Assembly: GCA_963846855.1 (NCBI GenBank) | Contig: CAWJXK010000013.1 | Coordinates: 40,240-104,239, forward strand | Reading direction: 5' to 3' | Source of the DNA: CAIWHR01 sp963846855 | GTDB lineage: Bacteria > Pseudomonadota > Gammaproteobacteria > Burkholderiales > Casimicrobiaceae | DNA: 64,000 nucleotides | Shown here: one piece after another, positions 25,827 through 34,466 of the stretch | How positions within the stretch are numbered: the stretch's first letter is position 1 | How the letters are laid out: each line of letters begins with the position of its first letter | Translations under genes and position numbers: made by a program | The notes under the pieces: generated by a model | Told to the model about the DNA's origin: nothing | Databases searched by the model: none | What the model saw: only the letters and a program-made list of their open reading frames with translations

Positions 25827-27100
25827 CCGCCTGCCTTCTCGACCGACGCTGCGCGCACCCGCTGGCCGGCCTTGAGCGGCGTTCCGGCCGTGGCGGCCAG
25901 CACTTCGCCCGGCGCGATGCCGGACAGCACTTCGACATGCCCCTCGCCCCGCAGGCCCAGTGTCACGGGCTTGCGAACCAGATGGTGCCCGTTGATCGCC
26001 ATCACCCAGGGAGCGGCCGTGTTCGAGTCGATGACCGTCTCGGAGGGGATCACGATCGTGTTGGCGCGGCGCCCGACTTCGATGTCGACCGACACCGTCA
26101 TGTCCTGCCGCAGGTACTCGGGGGGATGCGCGACCCTGAGCTTGACCTCGACTGCGCCGCGTAAGACGTCGATGCCGGGGTTGATGTAGAACAACTCGGC
26201 ATCGAAGCGCTCTTTCGGGTACGCGTCGGCGGAGCCCAGTGCCTTCTGGCCGAGCTTCAGTTGCGAGAGGTTCTTCTCGTCGATCTGCGCGACCACCTGG
26301 GTCTCGCCGTCGGGCGCCAGCACCATCAGTTCCTTGCCAGGCTGTGCCACGGCACCGGGCTCGACATCGCGTCCGATCAGCGTGCCGTCGACGGCTGCGC
26401 GGATAATGGTCTGATCGAGCCGCGCCTGCGCCATTGCGACGTTTGCATTCGCCTGCTGCAGCGCTGCCTGCGCGAGCATGACATCGCTGCCTGCGGATCC
26501 GTTCGTATCCACCTGCAGTCGAGCGGAGCGCAGCTGGCTTTCCGCGACGTCGAGGTTGCGCTTGGCGTCGTCGAGGGCGGACTGGCTGATGAAGCCCTTG
26601 GCGAGGAGGTTCTGCGACCGCTCGAACTGCTGCCGCGCGAGCACGAGATTCGCCTGCGCCTGCACGTGACCCTGCTCGGCTGCCGGCAGCGCGACTTCAC
26701 GCAGTTGCCGCAGCTTCGCCTCGGCTTGCGCGACGGCGGCCTGAGCCTGCGCCAGCGCGGCGCGCGTGTCCTTGTCGTCCAACACGATGAGAACATCGCC
26801 GCTCTTGACGCGTTGGCCCTCTTCGACCGGGATGCGCGCGACGGTGGCGGTGATGACCGATGCAACCGCCATCCGCTGCGGCGTCATGATCCGTCCGCTT
26901 GATACGACGGTCTGCACGAGGTCGGAACGGATTACCGGGTAGGCGTCCACCGCCGGGCCGAGGATCGGGTCCCGGAAGAGGAACAGCGCGGCCGCGAGCA
27001 CGGCGATCGCCACCGCGACGCGACGCGGCCAAGTGCCGCGCCACCACGTCATGGATCGATTCGAAAGGGTTTGCCAGCGGACCGGCAGGAGACTCGGCAT
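25823..27100 (-). CDS. Periplasmic adaptor (membrane fusion) protein, HlyD/MacA type
   Basis: 425 residues from the chosen ATG. One N-terminal membrane anchor (AVAIAVLAAALFLF), a biotinyl-lipoyl-like part (VARIPVEEGQRVKSGDVLIVLD), a long helical hairpin of about 120 residues rich in Ala, Gln and Leu, then the second lipoyl half (AAVDGTLIGRDVEPGAVAQPG) and a beta-barrel. It would bridge the FtsX-type permease to an outer-membrane channel, not encoded here. Starts at 27178 or 27052 are possible; neither has a strong Shine-Dalgarno. Confidence 0.88.
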   Translation of the reverse strand: MPSLLPVRWQTLSNRSMTWWRGTWPRRVAVAIAVLAAALFLFRDPILGPAVDAYPVIRSDLVQTVVSSGRIMTPQRMAVASVITATVARIPVEEGQRVKSGDVLIVLDDKDTRAALAQAQAAVAQAEAKLRQLREVALPAAEQGHVQAQANLVLARQQFERSQNLLAKGFISQSALDDAKRNLDVAESQLRSARLQVDTNGSAGSDVMLAQAALQQANANVAMAQARLDQTIIRAAVDGTLIGRDVEPGAVAQPGKELMVLAPDGETQVVAQIDEKNLSQLKLGQKALGSADAYPKERFDAELFYINPGIDVLRGAVEVKLRVAHPPEYLRQDMTVSVDIEVGRRANTIVIPSETVIDSNTAAPWVMAINGHHLVRKPVTLGLRGEGHVEVLSGIAPGEVLAATAGTPLKAGQRVRAASVEKAGG

Positions 27101-27229
27101 GGGGAATTCGGCCCCCACTCTCGGGAAGCAGCCCCCATTATGGCCAACCCGCGCGTTCTGTCCCTTGATCGGCGACAAAGGCGGTGGGGTGCGGTGGGTC
27201 CGCGCGGGCCCGCCCGCGGCCTGGGCGAC

Positions 27230-27682
27230 TTACTCGCGCCGACGCGAGTCGAGCGCAATCGTCACGGGGCCGTCGTTGACGAGCGCGACCTTCATGTCGG
27301 CGCCGAAGACGCCGGTCGCGACGGGCTTTCCGAGCTCGCGGGCGAGCGCAGCGACGAACGCGGCGAATTTCGGCTGCGCGATGCCGGGCGGCGCAGCGCC
27401 CGACCACGACGGCCGGTTGCCCTTGCGCGTCGATGCGAAGAGCGTGAACTGGCTGACCGCGAGGATGTCCCCCCCGGTGTCGGCGATGCTGCGATTCATC
27501 ACGCGGGCGTCATCCTCGAAGATGCGCAGTGCGACGATCTTGCGCGCGATCCAGCCGATGTCGTCGTCGGCGTCGTCCGCTGCCATGCCGCCCAGCACGA
27601 CGAGGCCGGCGCCGATCGCGCCGACGGTCTCGCCGTCGACGCGCACGCTGGCCTCGCTCACCCGCTGGACCAGCGCCCGCAC
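27230..27682 (-). CDS. dtd: D-aminoacyl-tRNA deacylase
   Basis: 150 residues from GTG. The family motifs SQFTLFAS(T) with GNRPS (about residues 78-90) and the C-terminal NDGPVTI are both present and build the active site. Dtd hydrolyses D-amino acids mischarged on tRNA. It begins 4 bp after the DUF4124 gene, and the adaptor gene lies about 130 bp downstream on the same strand. Confidence 0.96.
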   Translation of the reverse strand: MRALVQRVSEASVRVDGETVGAIGAGLVVLGGMAADDADDDIGWIARKIVALRIFEDDARVMNRSIADTGGDILAVSQFTLFASTRKGNRPSWSGAAPPGIAQPKFAAFVAALARELGKPVATGVFGADMKVALVNDGPVTIALDSRRRE

Positions 27683-27686
27683 GCGA

Positions 27687-28193
27687 TCACTTCCGGACGA
27701 TGCGGCGCTCGACGCTCGTGACCACCCCGTCGACGAACGTCAGTGCCGTGACGGTGTCCGGATCGGCGGGCGTGGGCATGTATTGCCAGCGCTTGGTCTT
27801 GCGGCCGTTTCCACTGGTCACGTCCGGCGACCCGAGCAGCGTGCGGACCTCGGCTTCGGTCATGCCCGAATGGAGAAATTTTCGTTGCGCGTCGTCGCGG
27901 GCCGTGCCCGCCGCCGCCTTCGTCGCCTTGGCCTTCGCCGGCGACGCCGCGCCCTTGGCGTCCTTGTCGACTTTCACCGGCGGGCGCGGCGAGTTCCCGC
28001 CCGGTGTTGCGGGCAGCACGGTGATTTCGGGCGGGTCCGTCTGGAAATTGCGCAATTCCTTGCCCTTCGCGCACGGCATTTCCTGATAGATGGGCGTGCT
28101 GTCCGTGCCCGCGCACTTGTAGACGTCGGCGCGGGCGGTGGGCGCGACCGCCGCCAGCAGGGCGGTCGCGAAGAATCGGTGCGTTGCGGACAT
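27687..28193 (-). CDS. DUF4124 / SmpA-OmlA-like exported protein
   Basis: 168 residues. Signal peptide to about residue 22 (TARADVYKC). The mature start VYKCAGTDSTPIYQEMPC is the DUF4124 pattern of small secreted betaproteobacterial proteins. The C-terminal half (HSGMTEAEVRTLLGSPD, then WQYM) resembles the SmpA/OmlA (BamE-type) fold. Between them is a Pro/Lys/Ala-rich linker. The start was placed at the ATG giving a normal signal peptide. Its function is not known; it is divergent from the aminopeptidase gene. Confidence 0.8.
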   Translation of the reverse strand: MSATHRFFATALLAAVAPTARADVYKCAGTDSTPIYQEMPCAKGKELRNFQTDPPEITVLPATPGGNSPRPPVKVDKDAKGAASPAKAKATKAAAGTARDDAQRKFLHSGMTEAEVRTLLGSPDVTSGNGRKTKRWQYMPTPADPDTVTALTFVDGVVTSVERRIVRK

Positions 28194-28276
28194 GCGATTG
28201 CGCGGCGCGAGACGGTATCCGGGGTTCGGAAGGCATAACATAACGCTTTTTGCGCCTTCCCGGCCTACCCCATTTG

Positions 28277-29386
28277 ATGGATTACGTCAGGCGGCGAGCA
28301 CCCGTGCTCGCGGCCGCGCTGCTCGTCACCGGTTGCCAGGCGGTCGAATACTACTGGCAGGGTGCAACGGGCCAGGTCGACCTGCTGACGCACGCGCGGC
28401 CGATTCCCGAGGTCGTCGCAACGACGGATGATCCGGCGCTGAAGCAGCGGCTGGCGCGGGCCCAGGCGATCCGCGCCTATGCGTCGCATGAGCTCGCGCT
28501 GCCGGACAACCGCAGCTACACGCGTTACACCGACGTCGGGCGCCCGTTCGTCGTCTGGAACGTTTTCGCCACACCTGAGCTCTCGCTCGTGCCCAAGCGC
28601 TGGTGCTATCCGGTCGCGGGCTGCGTCGCGTACCGCGGCTATTTCGCGGAGGCCGACGCGCGCGCCGAAACGGCGCGGCTTTCCGCGGACGGATTCGACG
28701 TCCACACGAGCGGTGTTCCCGCCTATTCGACGCTCGGCTACTTCGACGACCCGGTGCTCTCGACGTTCATCCGCTATCGCGAGGTCGATCTCGCACGCCT
28801 CATCTTTCACGAGCTCGCGCATCAGGTCGTCTACGTTCAGGACGACACGTCGTTCAACGAGTCGTTCGCGGTCGCGGTCGAGGAGGAGGGCCTCAAGCGG
28901 TGGCTCAAGGCGCAGCAAGGCGAGCCTGGCGCGAAGGCCCTCGCGGCCGATGCCGCGAGGACGCAACGGCAGCGCAGCGAATTTCGCGCGCTCGTCGGCG
29001 CGACGCGCGACCGCCTGCAGAAAATCTATCGGTCCGACCTTTCCGACGACGCAAAGCGCGCGCAGAAGGCGGAGGCCTTCGCCGCGATGCGCGCGCGCTA
29101 CGAGCCGATCAAGGCCGAATGGAACGGCGCACCGGTGTTCGACCGCTGGTTCGCCGACGGCGCCAACAATGCCGGGATCGTGGCGGCCGGGCTTTATGCC
29201 GACCGGGTCGAGCAATTCGCGGCGCTGCTCGCGGCCGAGGGCGGTGACCTGCCGCGCTTCTACGCACGCGTGAAGGAAATGGCGTCGATGACCAAGGCCG
29301 AGCGCAACGAAACGCTCGCCGCGCTGGCGCCCGAGGGCCGCGCCGCGCCCTCGGGCTCGCTGCCTTTGGGCGGCGATACGCGCTGA
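28277..29386 (+). CDS. Putative aminopeptidase lipoprotein (PF10023-like)
   Basis: 369 residues. A lipoprotein signal with lipobox LVTGC near residue 18 is followed by WQGATGQVDLL, a known start of this family. The zinc motif HELAHQ (about residue 180) with downstream NESFAVAVEEEG matches the HExxH...E layout of gluzincin peptidases. Enzymatic activity is inferred from the motif only. Alternative TTG starts lie 3 and 27 bp upstream. Confidence 0.85.
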   Translation: MDYVRRRAPVLAAALLVTGCQAVEYYWQGATGQVDLLTHARPIPEVVATTDDPALKQRLARAQAIRAYASHELALPDNRSYTRYTDVGRPFVVWNVFATPELSLVPKRWCYPVAGCVAYRGYFAEADARAETARLSADGFDVHTSGVPAYSTLGYFDDPVLSTFIRYREVDLARLIFHELAHQVVYVQDDTSFNESFAVAVEEEGLKRWLKAQQGEPGAKALAADAARTQRQRSEFRALVGATRDRLQKIYRSDLSDDAKRAQKAEAFAAMRARYEPIKAEWNGAPVFDRWFADGANNAGIVAAGLYADRVEQFAALLAAEGGDLPRFYARVKEMASMTKAERNETLAALAPEGRAAPSGSLPLGGDTR

Positions 29387-29466
29387 CGATGCGGCGGTGT
29401 CCGCAGCCCATGAGCGATGCTGGGTCCGCTCGTCGACCCGGGCGTCCGGCAGCCGTTCACAGGGGA

Positions 29467-29495
29467 TTGTTTTGTAAAGAGAAAGGCTTTATAAT
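29467..29495 (+). promoter_or_regulatory. Strong sigma-70 promoter of the rpsF operon
   Basis: TTGTTT (29467-29472), 17-bp spacer, consensus TATAAT (29490-29495). It is 111 bp ahead of rpsF and sits in a conspicuously AT-rich patch in otherwise GC-rich DNA, as expected for a ribosomal operon. Confidence 0.88.
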
Positions 29496-29606
29496 TATCA
29501 GTTCCCTTGCCTCACCCGCCGCAGACGGGGAGGCCATCGGGTGGCCGCACATGCGCAACTGAGGCAACTGAGCGGCCGCCTCAACCGACCACAAGGAGCG
29601 ATCTGC
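29496..29606 (+). ncRNA. Structured 5' leader of rpsF, candidate S6:S18-type autoregulatory RNA
   Basis: Two hairpins can be drawn: GGCCA / TGGCC (29532-29536 with 29542-29546) and GAGGC / GCCTC (29561-29565 with 29578-29582), the latter directly followed by AACCGACCAC and the AAGGAG ribosome binding site. rpsF leaders that bind the S6:S18 dimer are known in many bacteria. I cannot confirm the consensus by eye, so the call rests on position and foldability. Confidence 0.35.
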
Positions 29607-30098
29607 ATGCGTCACTACGAAGTCGTATTCATCGTGCATCCCGATCAGAGCGAGCAGGTGCCCGCGATGATCGAGCGCTACCGCACGAGCATCACCGGCA
29701 GGAACGGCCGGATCCACCGCCTCGAGGACTGGGGCCGCCGCCAGCTCGCCTATCCGATCGCCAAGATGCACAAGGCACACTACGTGCTGATGAACATCGA
29801 GGTCGACCAGGAGACGCTGGACGAGCTCGAGCACGCGTTCAAGTTCAACGACGCCGTGCTGCGCCATCTGATCGTCGCAATGAAGGAAGCCGCGCTCGCG
29901 CCGTCGCCGATGATGCGCGAGGAGCGCGCGCGGCCCGCCCGTGACGGCGACCGTGGCGATCGCGGCGACCGTGGCGATCGCGGAGACCGTGGCGATCGCG
30001 GAGACCGTGGTGAACGCAGCCCGAGGCCCGTCGCCGAGGCTGTGCCGGTCGCGGCCGCGCCGGAGGCACCCGCGGCCGCGCCGGACACCGTGGCGTAA
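29607..30098 (+). CDS. rpsF: 30S ribosomal protein S6 with a DRG-repeat tail
   Basis: 163 residues, longer than the usual 100-130. The S6 fold is residues 1-95, with the start HYEVVFIVHPDQSEQVP, then DWGRRQLAYPI and VLRHLI. After residue 110 comes a tail with seven DRG-type triplets (about residues 112-134) and an Ala/Pro-rich end. At the DNA level the tail is a tandem run of GATCGCGG/GACCGTGG units near 29945-30011. S6 binds 16S rRNA with S18, encoded two genes downstream. AAGGAG precedes the ATG. Confidence 0.96.
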   Translation: MRHYEVVFIVHPDQSEQVPAMIERYRTSITGRNGRIHRLEDWGRRQLAYPIAKMHKAHYVLMNIEVDQETLDELEHAFKFNDAVLRHLIVAMKEAALAPSPMMREERARPARDGDRGDRGDRGDRGDRGDRGDRGERSPRPVAEAVPVAAAPEAPAAAPDTVA

Positions 30099-30131
30099 CG
30101 CAATTTTCGATCGGAGCAGCGGAAGAGCCCC

Positions 30132-30440
30132 TTGCCCGGCGCCAACCGGCTGACGCTCGACGCCACTCTCGCGCAACGCGGCGACCTACGCTATACGCCG
30201 GCAGGCATTCCCGCCATCGACTGCGTGCTGAAGCACGCATCGGTCCAGCGCGAAGCCGGCGGCGAGCGCAGCGTCGATTGCGAGATCGCGGCCGTGGCGT
30301 TCGGCGATCCGGCGCAGGCGCTGGCGAAACTGGCTCCCGGGACCACGCTGCGCTGCACGGGATTTCTCGCGCGGCGCTACCGGACCGGAATCACCGTTGC
30401 GATGCACGTGAACGCATTCGAATTGATGGAAGGAAACTGA
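30132..30440 (+). CDS. priB: Primosomal replication protein N (PriB)
   Basis: 102 residues, starting at a TTG (no ATG fits). The OB-fold pattern is NRLTLDATLAQRGDLRYTPAGIPAIDCVLKH, then GERSVDCEIAAVAFGD and RCTGFLARRYRTGITVAMHVNAFEL. PriB assists PriA in replication restart. Its place between rpsF and rpsR is diagnostic for beta- and gammaproteobacteria. Confidence 0.92.
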   Translation: MPGANRLTLDATLAQRGDLRYTPAGIPAIDCVLKHASVQREAGGERSVDCEIAAVAFGDPAQALAKLAPGTTLRCTGFLARRYRTGITVAMHVNAFELMEGN

Positions 30441-30441
30441 C

Positions 30442-30723
30442 ATGCCCCGTCCCCAGGGAAGATTCGGCAAGAAGAAGGATGGCAAGAAGCGCGAGCGCGG
30501 CAATAATCTGTTCAAGCGCAAGAAGTTCTGTCGCTTCACCGCCGAAGGCGTCAAGCAGATCGACTACAAGGACATCGACGTCCTGAAGGACTTCGTCCAG
30601 GAAAACGGCAAGATCATGCCGGCGCGGATCACGGGCACCAAGGCCCGCTACCAGCGCCAGCTGTCGACCGCGATCAAGCGCGCGCGCTATCTCGCGCTGC
30701 TCCCGTACACCGACCTTCACTGA
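30442..30723 (+). CDS. rpsR: 30S ribosomal protein S18
   Basis: 93 residues. It has the S18 core KRKKFCRFTAEGVKQIDYKD and ITGTKARYQRQLSTAIKRAR. The start is 1 bp after the priB stop with GGAAGGA ahead. A basic N-terminal extension (residues 1-28, rich in Lys, Arg and Gly) precedes the core. Confidence 0.97.
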   Translation: MPRPQGRFGKKKDGKKRERGNNLFKRKKFCRFTAEGVKQIDYKDIDVLKDFVQENGKIMPARITGTKARYQRQLSTAIKRARYLALLPYTDLH

Positions 30724-30736
30724 TCAGGAGAGTGCC

Positions 30737-31198
30737 ATGCAGATCATCCTGCTCGAGAAGGTCGTCAACGTGGGTAACCTGGGCGATGTCGTCAAGGTCA
30801 AGCAAGGCTACGCGCGCAACTTCCTGATCCCGCAAGGGAAGGCGAAGCGCGCCACGCCCGAGAACATCAAGATGCTCGAGGCGAAGCGCGTCGAGCTCGA
30901 GGCGGCGGCCGCGCAGAAGCTCGCCGCGGCGCGCGAGGCTGCCGAGAAGCTCGAGGGCTTCACCGTCGAAGTGACGCAGAAGGCCGGCGTGGACGGACGG
31001 CTGTTCGGCTCGGTCACCAACGTCGACATCGTCGAAGGCCTGAAGAAGCACGGGTTCAGTGTCGAGAAGGCGTCGATCCGGATGCCGACCGGGCCGTTGA
31101 AGCAGGTCGGCGATCACGCGCTCGTCATCGCCGTCCATCATGACGCGGTGGCGAACATCACCGTTCGCGTGATCGGCGAGACCGCGACCGCGCTCTGA
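30737..31198 (+). CDS. rplI: 50S ribosomal protein L9
   Basis: 153 residues, standard length. The N-terminal domain starts MQIILLEKVVNVGNLGDVV with KQGYARNFLIPQG; a long charged helix follows, then the C-terminal domain with LFGSVTNVDI. CAGGAG precedes the ATG. It is followed by a terminator before dnaB. Confidence 0.97.
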   Translation: MQIILLEKVVNVGNLGDVVKVKQGYARNFLIPQGKAKRATPENIKMLEAKRVELEAAAAQKLAAAREAAEKLEGFTVEVTQKAGVDGRLFGSVTNVDIVEGLKKHGFSVEKASIRMPTGPLKQVGDHALVIAVHHDAVANITVRVIGETATAL

Positions 31199-31224
31199 CG
31201 CTCGTCCGGCCGAGCGCGGGAATG

Positions 31225-31247
31225 GGGGCCGGCGACGGCCCCTTTTT
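31225..31247 (+). terminator. Terminator between rplI and dnaB
   Basis: Stem GGGGCC / GGCCCC (31225-31230 with 31237-31242) with a 6-nt loop, followed by five T. It should end most ribosomal transcripts before dnaB. Confidence 0.8.
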
Positions 31248-31292
31248 CTTTGGCGTCGGCGGTAGAATCAACGCTCCTCCCCGCTCTCGCCC

Positions 31293-32660
31293 ATGCCCGA
31301 CGACCTGCAACTCGAAGCCCTGAAGCTCCCGCCGCATTCGCTCGAGGCGGAGCAGTCGGTGCTGGGCGGGCTCCTGCTCGACAACGAGGCGGTCGACCGC
31401 GTCGGCGACGCGATATCGGACGCGGATTTCTACAGCGACGCCCACCGGATCATCTACCAGCAGATCATCCGGCTCACGGCCGAGGGCAAGCCGGCCGACG
31501 TCGTCACCGTGGCCGAGGCGCTCGCCTCGGTGCAGAAGCTCGACTACGTCGGCGGGCTCGCGTATCTGGGCGCGCTGGTCGGCAACGTTCCCACGGCCGC
31601 TAACATCCGGCATTACGCGCAGATCGTCCGCGACCGCTCGATCCTGCGCCAGCTCGCGGCGACCGCCGGCGACATCGCCGACAGCGCCTACAACCCGATG
31701 GGGCGGGGCGCGAAGGAAATCCTCGATCAGGCCGAGGCCAAGGTGCTGCACATCGCCGAGCAGGGGAGCCGCGGCGCGCAGCAGTTCTCCGAGATCGGCA
31801 AGCTCCTGGCTGGCGTCGTCGAGCGCATCGAGACGCTCTACAACCGCGACGATCCGTCCGACGTGACCGGCGTACCCACGGGCTTCGCCGACATCGACCG
31901 CATGACCTCAGGCTTGCAGCCCGGCGACCTCGTCGTCGTCGCGGGACGTCCGTCGATGGGCAAGACCGCCTTCGCGCTGAACGTCGGCGAGCACGTCGCG
32001 CTCAACACGGGCCAGCCGGTCGCCGTGTTCTCGATGGAAATGGGCGCCTCGCAGCTCGCGCTGCGGCTGATCGGCTCGGTGGGTCGGCTCGACCAGCACA
32101 AGCTTCGCACCGGACGGCTCGCGAGCGAGGACTGGGAGCGGCTCTCCGCGGCGCTCGGGCGCCTGAACGAGGCGCCGATCCTGATCGACGAGACGCCGGC
32201 GTTGAACGCCATCGAGGTGCGCTCGCGCGCGCGACGCCTGATGAAAACCTACGGCAAGCTCGGGCTCGTGATCGTCGACTATCTCCAGCTGATGCAGGCG
32301 TCGACGACCGGCGAGAACCGCGCGACCGAGATCTCCGAGATCTCGCGCTCGATGAAGGCGCTGGCGAAGGAGCTCCGCGTGCCGGTGATGGCGCTGTCGC
32401 AGCTCAATCGCTCGCTCGAGCAGCGGCCGAACAAGCGGCCGGTGATGTCGGACCTTCGCGAGTCGGGCGCGATCGAGCAGGATGCCGACCTCATCCTGTT
32501 CATCTACCGCGACGAGGTCTACAACCCGGACACGCAGGAAAAGGGCGTGGCCGAGATCATCATCGGCAAGCAGCGCAACGGCCCGATCGGCACGGCGCGC
32601 CTCACTTTCCTCGGCGAGTACACCCGCTTCGAGAATTTCGCCCAGCAGGGCTCGTATTGA
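31293..32660 (+). CDS. dnaB: Replicative DNA helicase DnaB
   Basis: 455 residues. N-terminal DnaB domain (PPHSLEAEQSVLGGLLLDN near residue 10), then the RecA-like C-terminal domain with Walker A GRPSMGKTAFAL, Walker B VIVDYLQLM and the LRESGAIEQDADLILFIYRDE end segment. It is the hexameric replication fork helicase. Its position after rplI is conserved in this group. Confidence 0.97.
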   Translation: MPDDLQLEALKLPPHSLEAEQSVLGGLLLDNEAVDRVGDAISDADFYSDAHRIIYQQIIRLTAEGKPADVVTVAEALASVQKLDYVGGLAYLGALVGNVPTAANIRHYAQIVRDRSILRQLAATAGDIADSAYNPMGRGAKEILDQAEAKVLHIAEQGSRGAQQFSEIGKLLAGVVERIETLYNRDDPSDVTGVPTGFADIDRMTSGLQPGDLVVVAGRPSMGKTAFALNVGEHVALNTGQPVAVFSMEMGASQLALRLIGSVGRLDQHKLRTGRLASEDWERLSAALGRLNEAPILIDETPALNAIEVRSRARRLMKTYGKLGLVIVDYLQLMQASTTGENRATEISEISRSMKALAKELRVPVMALSQLNRSLEQRPNKRPVMSDLRESGAIEQDADLILFIYRDEVYNPDTQEKGVAEIIIGKQRNGPIGTARLTFLGEYTRFENFAQQGSY

Positions 32661-32748
32661 CAACGCTCACAACCGACAACTGTCGTGATCCCGGGCTCAC
32701 AACCGAAAGGTTGAAGGTTCATATCCCCTCTCCCGCAACCAACAATAC

Positions 32749-32782
32749 AAGGGCTTGCCGATGGCACGCCCTTCGTCTTTTT
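32749..32782 (+). terminator. Terminator after dnaB
   Basis: AAGGGC / GCCCTT (32749-32754 with 32768-32773) with a 13-nt loop that can form a further TGCC/GGCA pair, followed by CGTCTTTTT. It is about 90 bp downstream of dnaB. Confidence 0.75.
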
Positions 32783-32824
32783 CGGCCTGTGCCGTAAACG
32801 TGCGGTTGCCTATTGAATCCCGTT

Positions 32825-32840
32825 ATTGACCCGAGTCAAT
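32825..32840. promoter_or_regulatory. Inverted repeat ATTGAC-N4-GTCAAT
   Basis: A perfect 6-bp dyad about 90 bp ahead of the delta-60-repeat gene, in a locally AT-richer stretch between dnaB and the accessory region. It is a possible operator; no regulator can be named. Nothing else is seen in 32661-32930 apart from the dnaB terminator. Confidence 0.35.
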
Positions 32841-32930
32841 GGGCGTTGCGCGTCACGCGCAGTATTATCAAACTGACCGCGGGGCTCTAGATGCGACGCG
32901 GGGAAAGTGATTACTGCGGACGCAGCTTAA

Positions 32931-34332
32931 ATGCATATATCTCGAGCGGTGCTAACCGCGTCGGCAATAGCATTTGCGGTTCTCATATCCGGCTGCGGCG
33001 GCGGTGGATCATCCAACGAAACGACGACGCCACCGCCTGTTACGCCGCCACCGGTAACGTCCCCACCGCAAGGGCCAGCCGGTACCTTGGACGAGACGTT
33101 CGGTACTGGGGGCACCGTCGTCACGCCATTTGGACCAAGCGCGGCCGCCAGCGCGGTCGCGGTGCAGCCGGACGGAAAGATCGTAGTCGCCGGACGCACG
33201 GGTGATGTCGGTAACGTCCCGTCCACTTTCGGGCTCGTTCGCTACGACGCTAATGGCATGCCGGATTCTGGATTCGGCACCGGAGGGAAGGTTGTCGTGC
33301 CATCCTTCAAATTTCGCCGGGGCGCAAGGCGTAGCGTTGCAATCGGACGGCAAGATTGTCGCGGTCGGGCAGAGTTCCAGCGCCCCAGGCTCAGTCGACA
33401 ACGCTTGTGCGCTCGTTCGGTTCAATACCGATGGATCGCCCGACGTTAGCTTCGGCGTCGGCGGGATTGTGCTGAGCAAGCTCGCGGGCACGCTCGTAGC
33501 CATTTGCACAGGACCTGCGTTGCTGCCCAGCGGCAAGATCGTCGTGGCTGTCGGCGAGCCAAGGAAGTGTCCCGGCTGGTACCGGAGCAATCGGGGCCAT
33601 GCAGTTCAACTCCGATGGCAGCCGCGATCTTTCATTCGGCGTCGGCGGCGAAGCAGTTGCTGCCACGGTATACGATCACAACGAGGCATGGTCCATTGCG
33701 GTCCAGCCTGACGGCGCGATCATCGTCGGAGGGTTCACCAAGAGTTCCAGCTTTTTGGGCCCGATCGTCGGCCAGTACGTCATGGCGCGATTCACTGCAG
33801 GGGGAGTACTCGAATCTGCGTTTGGACAGGGCGGGGTCGTTGAGCGGAACAGTGGCCAATACTTGGACTCCGCCGATTGCAAGCCTGCTGTTGCAGTCCG
33901 ACGGCAAGATTATCGCCGTGATCTGGGGCGACATCCTGCGGTTCCTCCCGAATGGCACGCTCGACCCGGGGTTCGGTGTGAATGGCGGTACGTTGGCAGA
34001 CATCTGGGCATTCGGCGGTGCGCTGCAGTCGAATGGCAAAATTGTCACCGCCGGTGAGGGTGGCGATTCGCCACGGCACGTCACCGGTTTCGCCGTATCG
34101 CGCTTCGGGTTGGATGGAGCGCCGGATCAGGGTTTCGGAACCGGAGGCAGTGTCACGACACCTATGGGTGTCCATAGCAGCGGCGCCTGCAGCCGTGGCG
34201 ATCGAACCCGACGGCCGAATCGTCGTGGTTGGCGGGGCGCAATCCACATACGACCCCGCGAATCCTCTTGCAGGGGGAAGTTTCGCGGTAGCTCGATACT
34301 TCGGCGACCCGGTTCCGACACCTGCGCCGTGA
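32931..34332 (+). pseudogene. Delta-60-repeat (beta-propeller) lipoprotein gene with four +1 frame breaks
   Basis: Starts with a lipoprotein signal (lipobox ISGCGGGG) and a Thr/Pro linker, then repeated delta-60 units of the form 'AVQPDGKIVVAGRT...LVRYDANGMPDSGFGTGGKV'. The reading moves to the next frame four times: near 33301-33312, 33571-33573 (CCC), 33833-33836 (GGGG) and 34165-34175; each step is net +1 and repeat units resume cleanly after each. The product would be a surface or periplasmic propeller of unknown function. It is either a decaying gene or an intact gene with base-calling errors; the last unit ends VARYFGDPVPTPAP. Confidence 0.75.
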
Positions 34333-34466
34333 CGATACCCAATACTACGAACGCGGCGGGATCCAACTCTCGTCATCGGACAAGACGTCCGCTACGGGTC
34401 GGATTAGCCGTTGCGCCCCAGAACGCCGCTTACGACAAGACTGCCTCGCGAATCGCTCCCCGCAAG

